The notes: generated by a model not told the origin, from the letters alone. A DNA stretch of 64,000 bases from Acetobacter musti (GCF_011516835.1 NZ_WOTB01000004.1:172019-236018), one strand, 5' to 3'. Counted from the stretch's first letter, positions 26,427 through 34,988 are shown. Translations and numbers: made by a program.

Positions 26427-27080
26427 GTGAAGCACAAATCGATTGATCTCGAATCTGAAGTGAAGCGGGCAACATTACCAGAGGGCTTACAAGGCTTTCT
26501 TTTTCCTCTTTTCGAGGCTGTATCCAATTCTTTTCATTCCATGGAGGAGCGATGGGGCGAGGAAGTTGAGGAAAAGGGACGCATTGAGATCGAATTCGCT
26601 GTCGACGGACAGGAAATATTGATCGCCGATAATGGTGTTGGCTTCGACGAGAAAAACTTGGGGGCATTTCTCACTCCCCTCACCGGTAATAAATACGAGC
26701 GCGGAGGTAAGGGCTTCGGAAGATTTATAGCGTTCAAAATCTTTAGGGAAGTCTTCTACTCTTCTCAGCAGATCGGTTTGGACGGCGGCTTATCCGGTGG
26801 CTCTTTCAGGTATGATCCGTTCGCGATTGACGACAACCTTATCGCAATATCCCCGAACATAGGGCCTGGCGCCCATCGTTTCGATACAGGTTTGACTGTG
26901 CTCCTAAGGTCGCCGCAGTTAGAATCCACCAGTTTCTTTAATTTAGAGAAAAATTTCTCTTCCAAAGAAGATATACAGGAAGAATTATCTTCCGAACTAT
27001 TAAGCCATTTTCTAATTGAATTCATACAAAGAAAAGTACCAAAAAATTTTTTTTTTGGTAATTCAGGGAGTGTCACATAA
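26427..27080 (+). CDS. GHKL-type ATPase domain, N-terminal part of a frameshifted ATPase-nuclease
   Basis: The N-terminal part carries the Bergerat-fold ATP site: N-box Glu30/Asn34 in FEAVSNSFHSM, G1 box DNGVGF (68-73) and G2 box GGKGFGR (93-99), as in MutL, Hsp90 and MORC ATPases. The start is taken as GTG 26427 (VKHKSIDLESEV); TTG 26415 or 26385 are alternatives. The frame ends 24 bases after an A6T10 tract (27041-27056). The next frame continues the same protein, so this is one gene of about 683 codons broken by one extra base, or read through by slippage. The composition is AT-rich, unlike its neighbours. Confidence 0.72.
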   Translation: MKHKSIDLESEVKRATLPEGLQGFLFPLFEAVSNSFHSMEERWGEEVEEKGRIEIEFAVDGQEILIADNGVGFDEKNLGAFLTPLTGNKYERGGKGFGRFIAFKIFREVFYSSQQIGLDGGLSGGSFRYDPFAIDDNLIAISPNIGPGAHRFDTGLTVLLRSPQLESTSFFNLEKNFSSKEDIQEELSSELLSHFLIEFIQRKVPKNFFFGNSGSVT

Positions 27081-28479
27081 TCTCTACAACTATTTCAGAA
27101 AGTCGCTGTCAATCGCAGGCTCTAAATTCGAGAATCTTGAAATTGGGCATGTTGATAGACAGTTTGATTTTAGCTACTTTAAGATCAGTGAAGCGCAAGC
27201 GAAGAAACATAGGCTTTATTTTTACGCAAACAATCGAGCCGCCAGTGATCTTGAAAATATATCTTCCGGGGTAAACAACAAGCCATTTTCCGAAATGGGA
27301 GAAGATGGTACTCGTCGGTATTTCTATCTCGTCGCAGTTTCAAGTGACTTCTTTATATCCTCCCAATCTCGGGATAGAATTACAAATCTGAATACGAAAA
27401 TAGAATATGCTGGCAAGAGAAAACCCATTAAAGATCATTTGATTTCTTTAGCAAAGCAGCACATTTTAGAAATAGAGAGCGTCTATACAACCGAACAAAG
27501 AACCAGGATGGTCGCGGAAGTCGAGCATCTTATAGCAATCGATCCTCTCTTGCGGCGCGGTTTAGGCAATATGTCTGCAGTGGATTTTGTGCAGAAGCGC
27601 TCGATCACAGAAACGAGGGAGCAGCTCGCGCAAGACCTGTTTGTCGAGAGATTCCGCCAGAAATTTGACTTCACAAAATTGGATCACAATGCGACCGTCA
27701 ACGAACTTGTTGAACTTGTCAAAACGAAAATCCCTGAAGACGCGAAAGAGGCTTTGGCGGTTTACGTGGCTTATAGAAACCATGTAATTCGGATTTTTCG
27801 TGAGTTACTGAACAAGCAAGAAGACGGCTTGGCAACGGAAGACAAGGTACATCAGCTAATCTATCCGCGCTACAAAGACAGTGAGGAAATTGATTACAGC
27901 TCACATAATCTTTGGTTATTGGATGATGATCTTGCTTACGCCCGCTATATTTCCAGCGATCGTACCCCGGATGGAAGCCACAGAGCCAAAGGGCAGTATG
28001 CTCACGATCTTCTTATAAACAATGAAGATGAACTGATGGTCGTAGAGATGAAGCGACCTCAGAAGACCGGATATTCTGCTGACAGTGATAGTGTCACAAA
28101 TGATCCTGTAGACCAATTGAAAAAACAGATTTCTGATATTCGTAAGAAGGGTAAAATCAAAACCTCAAGTGGGCGAGAGATCACTATCCCTCCTGACACG
28201 ATGGTACGAGGATATGTTCTGGCCGATTGGAATGATAGCCTGCAAAGTTATCTTGAGATGGAAGATTTCATGATTACCAACTACGGTGGTCAGATGGCGT
28301 ATCGGTATTACAAAACATTGAACCTCATTGAAGTTGTTGCGTTCGACCGGTTGGTTGATAGGGCTAGCAATCGAAATGAAGCTTTTGTTCAGATGCTTGA
28401 GGGGCGTTCAACTTTCGATCGAAAGCCAAAAGGTACACTTTTCAACATAAGTGAAGCAACGAACAAAAGGCAGCGTTAA
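27016..28479 (+). CDS. C-terminal part of the ATPase-nuclease: PD-(D/E)XK-like region
   Basis: This frame overlaps the previous one at the T10 tract and continues it (LVIQGVSHNLYNYFRKS). A long helical middle follows (about 27450-27850), then HNLWLLDDDLAYARYISSD. A restriction-endonuclease-like site comes next: Asp at 28006 (QYAHDLL) and E-x-K at 28045-28053 (LMVVEMKRPQ), followed by VDQLKKQISDIRKKGK and a final beta-rich part. Fusion of a GHKL ATPase with a nuclease of this type is known from restriction-linked MutL/MORC-like families. The substrate is unknown. The frame has only a poor TTG start of its own, which supports a single ancestral gene. Confidence 0.7.
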   Translation: MNSYKEKYQKIFFLVIQGVSHNLYNYFRKSLSIAGSKFENLEIGHVDRQFDFSYFKISEAQAKKHRLYFYANNRAASDLENISSGVNNKPFSEMGEDGTRRYFYLVAVSSDFFISSQSRDRITNLNTKIEYAGKRKPIKDHLISLAKQHILEIESVYTTEQRTRMVAEVEHLIAIDPLLRRGLGNMSAVDFVQKRSITETREQLAQDLFVERFRQKFDFTKLDHNATVNELVELVKTKIPEDAKEALAVYVAYRNHVIRIFRELLNKQEDGLATEDKVHQLIYPRYKDSEEIDYSSHNLWLLDDDLAYARYISSDRTPDGSHRAKGQYAHDLLINNEDELMVVEMKRPQKTGYSADSDSVTNDPVDQLKKQISDIRKKGKIKTSSGREITIPPDTMVRGYVLADWNDSLQSYLEMEDFMITNYGGQMAYRYYKTLNLIEVVAFDRLVDRASNRNEAFVQMLEGRSTFDRKPKGTLFNISEATNKRQR

Positions 28480-28545
28480 ACTTTGAGTAATAAGCTATTC
28501 AAGAGTTCAATCGTATCATAGCAGCATACTACTCATCCCTAGTAA

Positions 28546-29136
28546 ATGGAAATTGTTGTGATTAGTATTACTAAAAAACCAACATCTATCTTTAAGCAGC
28601 GTATTAAAAGAATTAAAATTATATCAAATATTGGAGATGAGATTGACCGTAATAAAAATCCTCAATTATATGATGAGAAAATCTTGCTTCTAAATGGACT
28701 TTATTTGGTAAATATTGTTGCTTTTTGGCAGGTTTTCATAGAGAATATGGTTACATACGGATGTAATTTAATAAAAAAAAGCATAACCACAAAACCAGAA
28801 GAACTATTATATGAAATTGTTTGTAATAAAGCGAATTATGTTTTGAAAAAATTTAATACTCCTGATAGGGATAGAATAAACAAAGTATTTTATGATTGTT
28901 TTGGAATAGAAAAAATTACGGAATGCTGGAGAAATGGTAATGGGAATTTTATGAAGGAGTATAATGTCTTAAATGAAATAATTAATGAACGACATTATTA
29001 CGTTCATACTGGTAAATTTAAAAAAATAAATCTATCTTTTGAAGATAGATTTAAAGATTCTGATGATATATTTGTTTTGGCGGTATTATTGGAATCAGCT
29101 ATCATTGACAATTTACGTGAATACAAAATCAATTAA
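28546..29136 (+). CDS. HEPN-domain protein (probable RNase effector)
   Basis: This 196-residue, strongly AT-rich gene encodes a mostly helical protein. Near the C-terminus it has NERHYYVHTG, in which Arg149-x4-His154 fits the RX4-6H catalytic motif of HEPN ribonucleases. An earlier helix (LYLVNIVAFWQVFIENMV) resembles the first long helix of RiboL-PSP-type HEPN domains. HEPN proteins act as toxins or abortive-infection effectors, cutting RNA after activation. It lies 66 bases after the ATPase-nuclease gene on the same strand, so the pair is probably co-transcribed. No antitoxin of the MNT type is nearby. Confidence 0.65.
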   Translation: MEIVVISITKKPTSIFKQRIKRIKIISNIGDEIDRNKNPQLYDEKILLLNGLYLVNIVAFWQVFIENMVTYGCNLIKKSITTKPEELLYEIVCNKANYVLKKFNTPDRDRINKVFYDCFGIEKITECWRNGNGNFMKEYNVLNEIINERHYYVHTGKFKKINLSFEDRFKDSDDIFVLAVLLESAIIDNLREYKIN

Positions 29137-29147
29137 TTTTATCATAA

Positions 29148-29203
29148 AACTCGTGGTGCAGGAGGCTGCGCCTCCTGCCGGGGCCGGGCAGAGCCCGGAT
29201 GAT
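29148..29203 (+). repeat. family B variant at right edge of AT-rich island
   Basis: GTGCAGGAGGCTGCGCCTCC, then GGGCCGGGCAGAGCCCGG, matches the second arm of the repeats found around rmuC. It marks the sharp return to GC-rich DNA. Confidence 0.75.
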
Positions 29204-29224
29204 GCCTGTCTGAAACGGGAAGAT

Positions 29225-30469
29225 TCACGCCGGATGGTCGATGGAGTCTGGTGGTTCGCTGAACCAGACGGGGCCTGTGTCTGTCATGTGGAAGCAGTCT
29301 TCCAGGCGGACGCCGAATTCGCCGGGGATGTAAAGACCGGGTTCATCTGAAAAACACATGCCGGGCTCAAGCTTTGTCATCTCACCGTGAACGAGGTTGA
29401 CGGGTTCGTGGCCGTCCAGGCCGATGCCGTGGCCGGTGCGGTGGGACAGGCCGGGGAGTCTGTATCCGGGTCCGTAGCCGAGGCTTTCGTAATATTGTCT
29501 GACTGCGTCATCCACGCTTCCGGCGGGGGCTCCGTTTTTTGCTGCGGCGAAGGCGACGCGCTGACCCTGGCGGACTTGATTCCAGACCTGTCTCTGGCGG
29601 TCGGTTGCTTTACCGGGAACGAATGTTCGCGAAACGTCGGACTGGTATCCTTCCACGGTGCAGCCGCAGTCCATCAGGACGATGTCATTTTCCCGCACCA
29701 CCTGCGGGGCGCGTGAGCCGTGCGGGTAGGCGGCGGCTTCTCCTGTCAGGATCAGGGTAAATTCCGGAGTGCCGCCGAGAGCGATGGTGGCGGCGTCCAT
29801 CATTTCGCCGACCTGTTTGGGAGTCATTCCTGGTTTTACGCGCGGGATGACGTAACGATACGAGGCGATGGTGATGTCGGTGGCGCGTTTCATCAGCGCG
29901 ATCTCGGCGGCGGATTTATGCATCCGGCAGCCCCGGACGACGGGCGCTCCGGACAGGACCGATACTGACGGGAGGGCTTTTTTCAGTCCGTCCACGATGA
30001 AATAACGGACTGTTTCCTCGATGGCCACCGGTCCGGAGGCGGCGCCGCGATCCCGGAGCGCGCCGGCTATGAGCGCCATCGGGTTTTCGTCTTCGTTCCA
30101 TGTCCGGATTTCTGCCGGAATGCTCAGCGTCTGACGGATTGACGGGGCTTCGAAAAACGGTGTGACGATGACGACATCGCCTTCGAGCGGAATGACGGCT
30201 GCCGTCACGCGTTCGCTGCGCCACCACTGGATGCCGGTAAAGTAAATCAGTGAAGATCCGGGTTCCACGATCAGAGCCCGGATGCTGTGCGCGCGCATCA
30301 GGCGTCTGGCCTGTTCGATCCGTGCTTCCCGCTCGGCGGCTGTGATGGGGGCTGCTTTTCCTGGCACGGGGGCGGGGAGCGTGTCCGCGGACGCGATGGC
30401 GGGCAGGGTGAGCACTGTGGCGCCGGCCACCATGCCGTTCAGCAGTGTCCGGCGTTGCACGGATGTCAT
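29225..30469 (-). CDS. M24 family metallopeptidase (Xaa-Pro aminopeptidase-like), Tat-exported
   Basis: This pita-bread-fold peptidase is predicted to remove N-terminal residues next to proline. The 414-residue protein begins MTSVQRRTLLNGMVAG, a twin-arginine signal, so export is likely. The N-terminal creatinase-like domain has SSLIYFTGIQWW. The catalytic domain keeps the metal ligands: VLMDCGCTVEGYQSDVSRTF (two Asp), GHGIGLDGHE (His), DEPGLYIPGEFGVRLED (two Glu). ATG 30469 is preferred; the upstream 44 codons are unconserved. Confidence 0.88.
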   Translation of the reverse strand: MTSVQRRTLLNGMVAGATVLTLPAIASADTLPAPVPGKAAPITAAEREARIEQARRLMRAHSIRALIVEPGSSLIYFTGIQWWRSERVTAAVIPLEGDVVIVTPFFEAPSIRQTLSIPAEIRTWNEDENPMALIAGALRDRGAASGPVAIEETVRYFIVDGLKKALPSVSVLSGAPVVRGCRMHKSAAEIALMKRATDITIASYRYVIPRVKPGMTPKQVGEMMDAATIALGGTPEFTLILTGEAAAYPHGSRAPQVVRENDIVLMDCGCTVEGYQSDVSRTFVPGKATDRQRQVWNQVRQGQRVAFAAAKNGAPAGSVDDAVRQYYESLGYGPGYRLPGLSHRTGHGIGLDGHEPVNLVHGEMTKLEPGMCFSDEPGLYIPGEFGVRLEDCFHMTDTGPVWFSEPPDSIDHPA

Positions 30470-30603
30470 TGGTTCTGTCCTGTCCTGGTCGGTGTTCGGG
30501 CAGGAGTCTGCGGCATCTGGCGGATGAGGACAATATGTTCCGGGATGGGAATGAGGCCGGGTTTTGGCGACTGTTTCAAAAGCCTGGAATGGACAAAACA
30601 TTT

Positions 30604-30824
30604 TATAATAAACTGATAATATTATGTTTTTTCGTCTCGCTTATCTGCTCGCCTCAGCCAGCTTCAGAAGGCATTCCGCGATAGCTCTTTAAAAAAAATA
30701 AAAGTTTTTGGGTGCCGCCTTTTTTCAAAAAGGCGGCGTCTTCCGAAGCTTTTTGAAAAAAGCTTCACCAAAAATTTCTTTGTTATTCAGAGACTGTTTC
30801 ACAGGAAGGCTTTTGACGCAGTCT
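30604..30824 (-). repeat. family A palindromic repeat, copy 3 (inverted)
   Basis: Reads on the minus strand. The hairpins are at 30714-30737 (GCCGCC...GGCGGC) and 30745-30766 (GAAGCTTTTT...AAGCTTC), with the ATAATATTATC end at about 30613. It ends directly against the TAA of the downstream monooxygenase gene (30825). Confidence 0.85.
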
Positions 30825-32033
30825 TTAGGAAGAGATGCTTCCGGCGTTCCGGTCCATGAGCATGGAGGTGACGGCGGATTTGAAGGGGGGGAGGGCGTCG
30901 GCGAGGCGGAGGCCGAGGGAGCGGAGGGCGCGGAAGGGGGCGGCGTCGCGGGTGTAGAGGGTTGCGATGCTGTTGGTGGCGGCGAACATGGGGGCGGTTG
31001 CGGCGCGGTGCTGGTGTTCGTAGCGGCGGAGAACGGCGGGGGCTGCGAAATCCTGGCCCTGGGAGAAGGCTTTTCCGACTTCGGTGGCGAGGGTTTCGGC
31101 GCCGCGGAGGCCGAGGTTGAAGCCGTGGGCGGTGATGGGGTGCATGCCGACAGCAGCGTCGCCGATGAGGGCGAGGCGGCGGGCGGTGAAGTGGTGGGCG
31201 TAGACGGCTTTGAGCGGGTAGGCGTGACGGGTGCTGACGAGGCGCATGGCGCCCATGCGGTTGCCGGTGCGCTGCATGATTTCGGCGTTGAAGGCGTCCT
31301 GGGGGGCGTGCATCAGGCGATTGATGTCTTCGGCCGGGAGGGTGAGGACGAGGGAGGATGCGCCGCCGTTGACGGGGAGGAGGGCGATGGTCTGGCCTTC
31401 GTCGAACCATTGCAGGGCGACGTTGTGGTGCGGGGCTTCGTGGGCCATGCGGCAGACCATCATCATCCGTCTGAAATCGTGGATGACGGCGCCGATGCCG
31501 GCGCGGCGGCGGGTGGGGGAGAAGCGGCCGTCGGCGCCGATGGCGAGGCGGGCGCGGGTTTTGCCGGCTGAGTGGTGAATAACGGTGGTGTCGCCGTCCT
31601 GGCGCATGGTGCTGACGGCGATGCTCGGGGCCAGCGTGATGCCGGGGCGGGTTGTGGCTTCGGCGTGGAGGGCGCGGCGGATCATGTTGTTGGCGACGAG
31701 CCAGCCGAGGGGGCCGTCGGTCGGGCTGCTTGCGTTTTCGGCGTCGAAGATGAGGGGGTGGCTGGCGCGGCCGGTTTCGATGCGGGCTTCGCGGAGGGGG
31801 CAGATGATGCTTTCGGGGATGTGTTTCCAGGCGCCGATGCGTTCGAGCAGGGTGCGGGCGTGCCAGGTGAGGGCGATTTCGCGGCCGTCGAAGGCGGGTT
31901 CGGCCCACTGCTGTTCGTTCGCGCGTTCGAGGACGGTGACGGAGAGCCCGGCGTCAGCGAGGCAGAGGGCGGCGGCGAGGCCGACGGGGCCTCCGCCGAT
32001 GATGGCGACGTCGTGTTCGGGCATGTTCGTCAT
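30825..32033 (-). CDS. FAD-dependent monooxygenase, UbiH/COQ6 family
   Basis: This 402-residue flavoprotein hydroxylase is of the type used in ubiquinone ring hydroxylation. It has the N-terminal Rossmann motif GGGPVGLAAALCLADAGLSV, a mid DG-like region (AIGADGRFSPTRRRAG), and the C-terminal GDAAVGMHPITAHGFNLGLR that binds FAD in UbiH, UbiF and COQ6. Which carbon is hydroxylated cannot be read. Two ATGs (32033 and 32024) are possible. The gene stands alone between repeats. Confidence 0.9.
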   Translation of the reverse strand: MTNMPEHDVAIIGGGPVGLAAALCLADAGLSVTVLERANEQQWAEPAFDGREIALTWHARTLLERIGAWKHIPESIICPLREARIETGRASHPLIFDAENASSPTDGPLGWLVANNMIRRALHAEATTRPGITLAPSIAVSTMRQDGDTTVIHHSAGKTRARLAIGADGRFSPTRRRAGIGAVIHDFRRMMMVCRMAHEAPHHNVALQWFDEGQTIALLPVNGGASSLVLTLPAEDINRLMHAPQDAFNAEIMQRTGNRMGAMRLVSTRHAYPLKAVYAHHFTARRLALIGDAAVGMHPITAHGFNLGLRGAETLATEVGKAFSQGQDFAAPAVLRRYEHQHRAATAPMFAATNSIATLYTRDAAPFRALRSLGLRLADALPPFKSAVTSMLMDRNAGSISS

Positions 32034-32099
32034 GGTGGCGGGGTTATAGCAGAGGCGGGCGGCTTTGGCCTGGGGAAAAGCGCGGGGGGCTTATGTTGT

Positions 32100-32371
32100 G
32101 GGTGTGGGGATTTCCGGGCGCTGTCCGGACCCGGGAGGGAGCGCGGCTCCCTGCGCCCTGATTTGTTTTTAAATAAATACGGTGTCGGGGAGTTTGCGAC
32201 TTCTGGTGGATTTCAGGGTGGAGGCCTGAGGTTCTGCCTGTGCGGTGTGGGGTTTCCGGGCTCTGCCCGGACCCGGCAGGGAGCGCGGCTCTCTGCGCCC
32301 CGGTTTGTTTTTAATAAAATGGTGTCCGGAGGTCTGCGACCTCTGGCGGGTTTCAGGGCAGAGCCCTGAGG
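32100..32371 (-). repeat. family B repeats, two copies
   Basis: GGGCGCTGTCCGGACCCGGG with GAGCGCGGCTCCCTGCGCCC at 32115-32165 recurs at 32262-32310, about 147 bases later. A CAGGGCAGAGCCCTGAG end precedes the nitroreductase stop. No gene is seen. Confidence 0.75.
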
Positions 32372-32977
32372 TCAGTCTTTGTCAGCTTCGAAGGTCACAG
32401 GTTCGCCGTTCCATTCGGCGATGTAGGGGGTGACGGGGCGGCGTTTGGCTTCGTGGTCTTCGTGTTTCGGGGTTCCGACGAAGAAGAAGCCGGCGAGGGC
32501 GTGAGGGGCGGGGAAGCCGAGTTCGGCGGCGAAGACGGGGTCGTAGGTGATTTCGCCGGAGACCCAGACGGCGCCGTAGCCTGCGGCGTGGATGGCGTTG
32601 AGCAGGTTCATGCCGGCGGCGCCGACGGCGAGTTCCTGTTCGATGAGGGGGATTTTGTTGTCCGGACGGAGGTGCATGCCGAGGACGATGGTGAGCGGCA
32701 TGGTGGACATGCGGTGGTGGCGTTTTTCGATTTTCTTTTCGGGAACTTCGGGGTCGATGCGTTTCATGCTGGCGACGACGCGGTCGGCGAGTTTGGCGCG
32801 GGCATCGCCGTGGATGAGGGCGAGGCGCCAGGGGCGGAGTTTGCCGTGGTCTGGGGCGCGCATGACGGCGGAGAGGATGGTTTCCAGTTCCTCGCCTTTG
32901 GGCGCGGGGCCGGTGAGGTCGTCGGTGGAGGAACGGGAGAGGAGGCTGTCGAGAGCGATTCGTTCGTGCTTTTTCAT
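32372..32977 (-). CDS. nitroreductase family protein
   Basis: An FMN-dependent NAD(P)H oxidoreductase fold, 201 residues. It has SRSSTDDLTGPAPKGEELET and MRAPDHGKLRPWR, which resembles the YdjA group (small nitroreductases with an R-S/RRS and APDHG motif). AVGAAGMNLLNAIHAAGYGAVW follows, and the C-terminal G(F/T)P segment is present. The physiological substrate is unknown. ATG 32977 has GGAG eight bases upstream; an ATG 24 bases earlier is less likely. Confidence 0.88.
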   Translation of the reverse strand: MKKHERIALDSLLSRSSTDDLTGPAPKGEELETILSAVMRAPDHGKLRPWRLALIHGDARAKLADRVVASMKRIDPEVPEKKIEKRHHRMSTMPLTIVLGMHLRPDNKIPLIEQELAVGAAGMNLLNAIHAAGYGAVWVSGEITYDPVFAAELGFPAPHALAGFFFVGTPKHEDHEAKRRPVTPYIAEWNGEPVTFEADKD

Positions 32978-33061
32978 TGGACGGGGCTCCTTTGGCGTCA
33001 TGGGGGGCGGAGCATGGCCCGATTGTGGAGGAAAGGCCAGGGGGCGTGAGGAATGGCTGGG

Positions 33062-33525
33062 GAGAGTGTTCAGGGCGCTGCCCTGAGACCCGGAAGGGGT
33101 CGCGGACCCCTTCACCCCTTTATGTTTAACAGATCGGGATCAAAGGGACTGCGTCCCTTTGTAGTGCTCGGGGCAAAGCCCTGAAAGAAACTGTTCCACG
33201 TGTATTTCTGAGTGGGAGAGTGTTCAGGGCGCTGCCCTGCACCCGGAAGGGGTCGCGGACCCCTTCACCCCTTTATGTTTAACAAACCGGGATCAAAGGG
33301 ACTGCGTCCCTTTGTGGGGCTCGGGGCAAAGCCCCGAAAGAAACTGCTCCACGTGTATTTGCGAGTGGAAGAATGTTCAGGGCTCTGCCCTGCACCCGAA
33401 AGGGGTCACGGACCCCTTCACCCCTTTATGTTTAACAGATCGGGATCAAAGGGACTGCGTCCCTTTGTGGGGTTCGGGGCAAAGCCCTGAAAGAAACTGT
33501 TCCGCGTGTATTTGCGAGTATACAA
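33062..33525 (+). repeat. 154-bp tandem repeat, three copies (family B)
   Basis: Three successive copies start near 33062, 33216 and 33369. Each contains CAGGGCGCTGCCCTG, AAGGGGTCGCGGACCCCTTC, CCTTTATGTTTAAC, GGGATCAAAGGGACTGCGTC and GAAAGAAACTGTTCC. Copies differ at only a few positions. No gene lies in the 564-base gap. Confidence 0.88.
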
Positions 33526-33541
33526 ACGCTTTTCCGGTGTC

Positions 33542-34687
33542 TCAGGGAAAGCCGGGCATTCGCAGAACGGCCTTGATGGTTTGGCCGGCTTCCATATCCG
33601 CGACGGCCTGGTTGATCTGATCGAAGTTGTAAAATGTAATGAGTCTGTCGAACGGGAAACGGTTCTGTTTCCAGAGTTCGATCAGGCGGGGCAGGAAAAT
33701 GTCGGGAACGCAGGCGCCCTGGCTGACGCCCTGGATGGATTTGTTGCGGGCCATCAGGTCGTTGGCGTCGAGTTCGAGCTGCGCTTCTGGCGGAGAGACT
33801 GCCACGACGGCGCTTTTTCCGCCCGGACGCAGCGCGTCGACCATCTGACGGATGATCTCCACCCGTCCGGTGGTGTCCATTGCGGTATCCACGCCGCTGC
33901 CAGTGATTTTGCGCACTGTGGTGACGACATCCTCGTCCGTCATGCTGACGGTGTGCGTGGCGCCGAGTTCGCGGGCCAGTGCGAGATGGGCGGGTTTGCG
34001 GTCGATTGCGATGATGGTCGTGGCGCCGGCGAGGCTGGCGCCCATGATTCCGCTGAGCCCTACGGAGCCGCAGCCGAAACTGGCAAAACTGCCGCCTGGA
34101 CCGGGACTGATCGCGTTCAGAACTGTTCCGCTTCCTGTCGAGATCCCGCAGCCGAGCGGACCGGCGAGTTCCAGCGGGATGTCTGCCGGGATTTTCACGA
34201 TATTGCGTTCCGTGGCGATCGCGTGGGTGGCGTAGGAGGACTGGGCGAAAAAGCGGTCGGAGAGGGTTGTTTCCTGGCTTCCGCTCAGGGCGTGCGTGCC
34301 GTCCGGGCGATGGCCGCTGAAATTGAGTGCGCGAAAATGCACGCATTCGGCGGGGCGGCCGCTCTGACAGGAGCCGCAGCGGCCGCAGGACGCGAAGGTC
34401 AGAATGACGTGGTCGCCGGGGGCGACCTTGCGGACGTTGCTGCCTGTTTCTTCAACGATCCCGGCGCCTTCATGACCGAGCACGACCGGAAGCGGGGTTT
34501 TCAGCATGCGGCTGCGGACGGCCAGATCGGTGTGGCACATGCCGACGGCGGCGATCCGCACCCGCACCTCGTCATCGCGGGGCGGGGCGAGCGTCAGATC
34601 TTCCATCAGGAACGGGCCGTCGGCTTTCCGGATGACAGCGGCGCAGACAGGGCATGACGGGAGGGTGCTGTTCTGGCCGGGCTGCAT
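33542..34687 (-). CDS. zinc-dependent alcohol dehydrogenase (aryl-alcohol type MDR)
   Basis: This 381-residue medium-chain dehydrogenase oxidises alcohols with NAD(P)+. The catalytic zinc region GMCHTDLAVRS and GHEGAGIVEETG is present, and the structural zinc lobe reads CGRCGSCQSGRPAEC. The cofactor loop is FGCGSVGLSGIMGASLAGA; the Asp in IIAIDRK that follows suggests NAD+. The overall pattern resembles benzyl/aryl alcohol dehydrogenases of the XylB type. The substrate is not certain. Confidence 0.88.
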   Translation of the reverse strand: MQPGQNSTLPSCPVCAAVIRKADGPFLMEDLTLAPPRDDEVRVRIAAVGMCHTDLAVRSRMLKTPLPVVLGHEGAGIVEETGSNVRKVAPGDHVILTFASCGRCGSCQSGRPAECVHFRALNFSGHRPDGTHALSGSQETTLSDRFFAQSSYATHAIATERNIVKIPADIPLELAGPLGCGISTGSGTVLNAISPGPGGSFASFGCGSVGLSGIMGASLAGATTIIAIDRKPAHLALARELGATHTVSMTDEDVVTTVRKITGSGVDTAMDTTGRVEIIRQMVDALRPGGKSAVVAVSPPEAQLELDANDLMARNKSIQGVSQGACVPDIFLPRLIELWKQNRFPFDRLITFYNFDQINQAVADMEAGQTIKAVLRMPGFP

Positions 34688-34734
34688 GACGGTGCTTCTC
34701 CTTCATGATCCTGTGGCGGGATTTTCCGAGAGGC

Positions 34735-34910
34735 TGTTTCGGGAGAAATTTTTGTGAAGCTGCTTTTGAATTATAGAGAAGTTTTTGGTGCCGTCTTTTT
34801 TAGAAAGCTTCAGAGGACGCCGCCTTTTTGAAAAAAGGCGGCACCCAAAAACTTTTATCTGGTTTTGTCAGAGGTTTATCGTGAAATGCTCTCTGACTGT
34901 CCGCGTGGCT
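34735..34910 (+). repeat. family A repeat, copy 4 (partial)
   Basis: The core GCCGCC...GGCGGC hairpin is at 34819-34842, preceded by AAGCTTCAGAGGAC and followed by CACCCAAAAACTTTTATC. The AAGCTT hairpin is damaged and the ATAATATTATC end is missing. Confidence 0.8.
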
Positions 34911-34949
34911 TTGTTTTAACCGGACAAAACACTTTCTGGATATTGGTAT

Positions 34950-34965
34950 AGTGTCACGTGACACT
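34950..34965. promoter_or_regulatory. perfect 16-bp palindrome, candidate operator
   Basis: AGTGTCACGTGACACT is fully self-complementary and overlaps a TATAGT element (34947-34952). It lies between the alcohol dehydrogenase and hydrolase genes. The dyad size suits a TetR- or MarR-type dimer; no such regulator is adjacent. Confidence 0.45.
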
Positions 34966-34988
34966 TTTCTTCTCCGCTGCGTTCCGGA

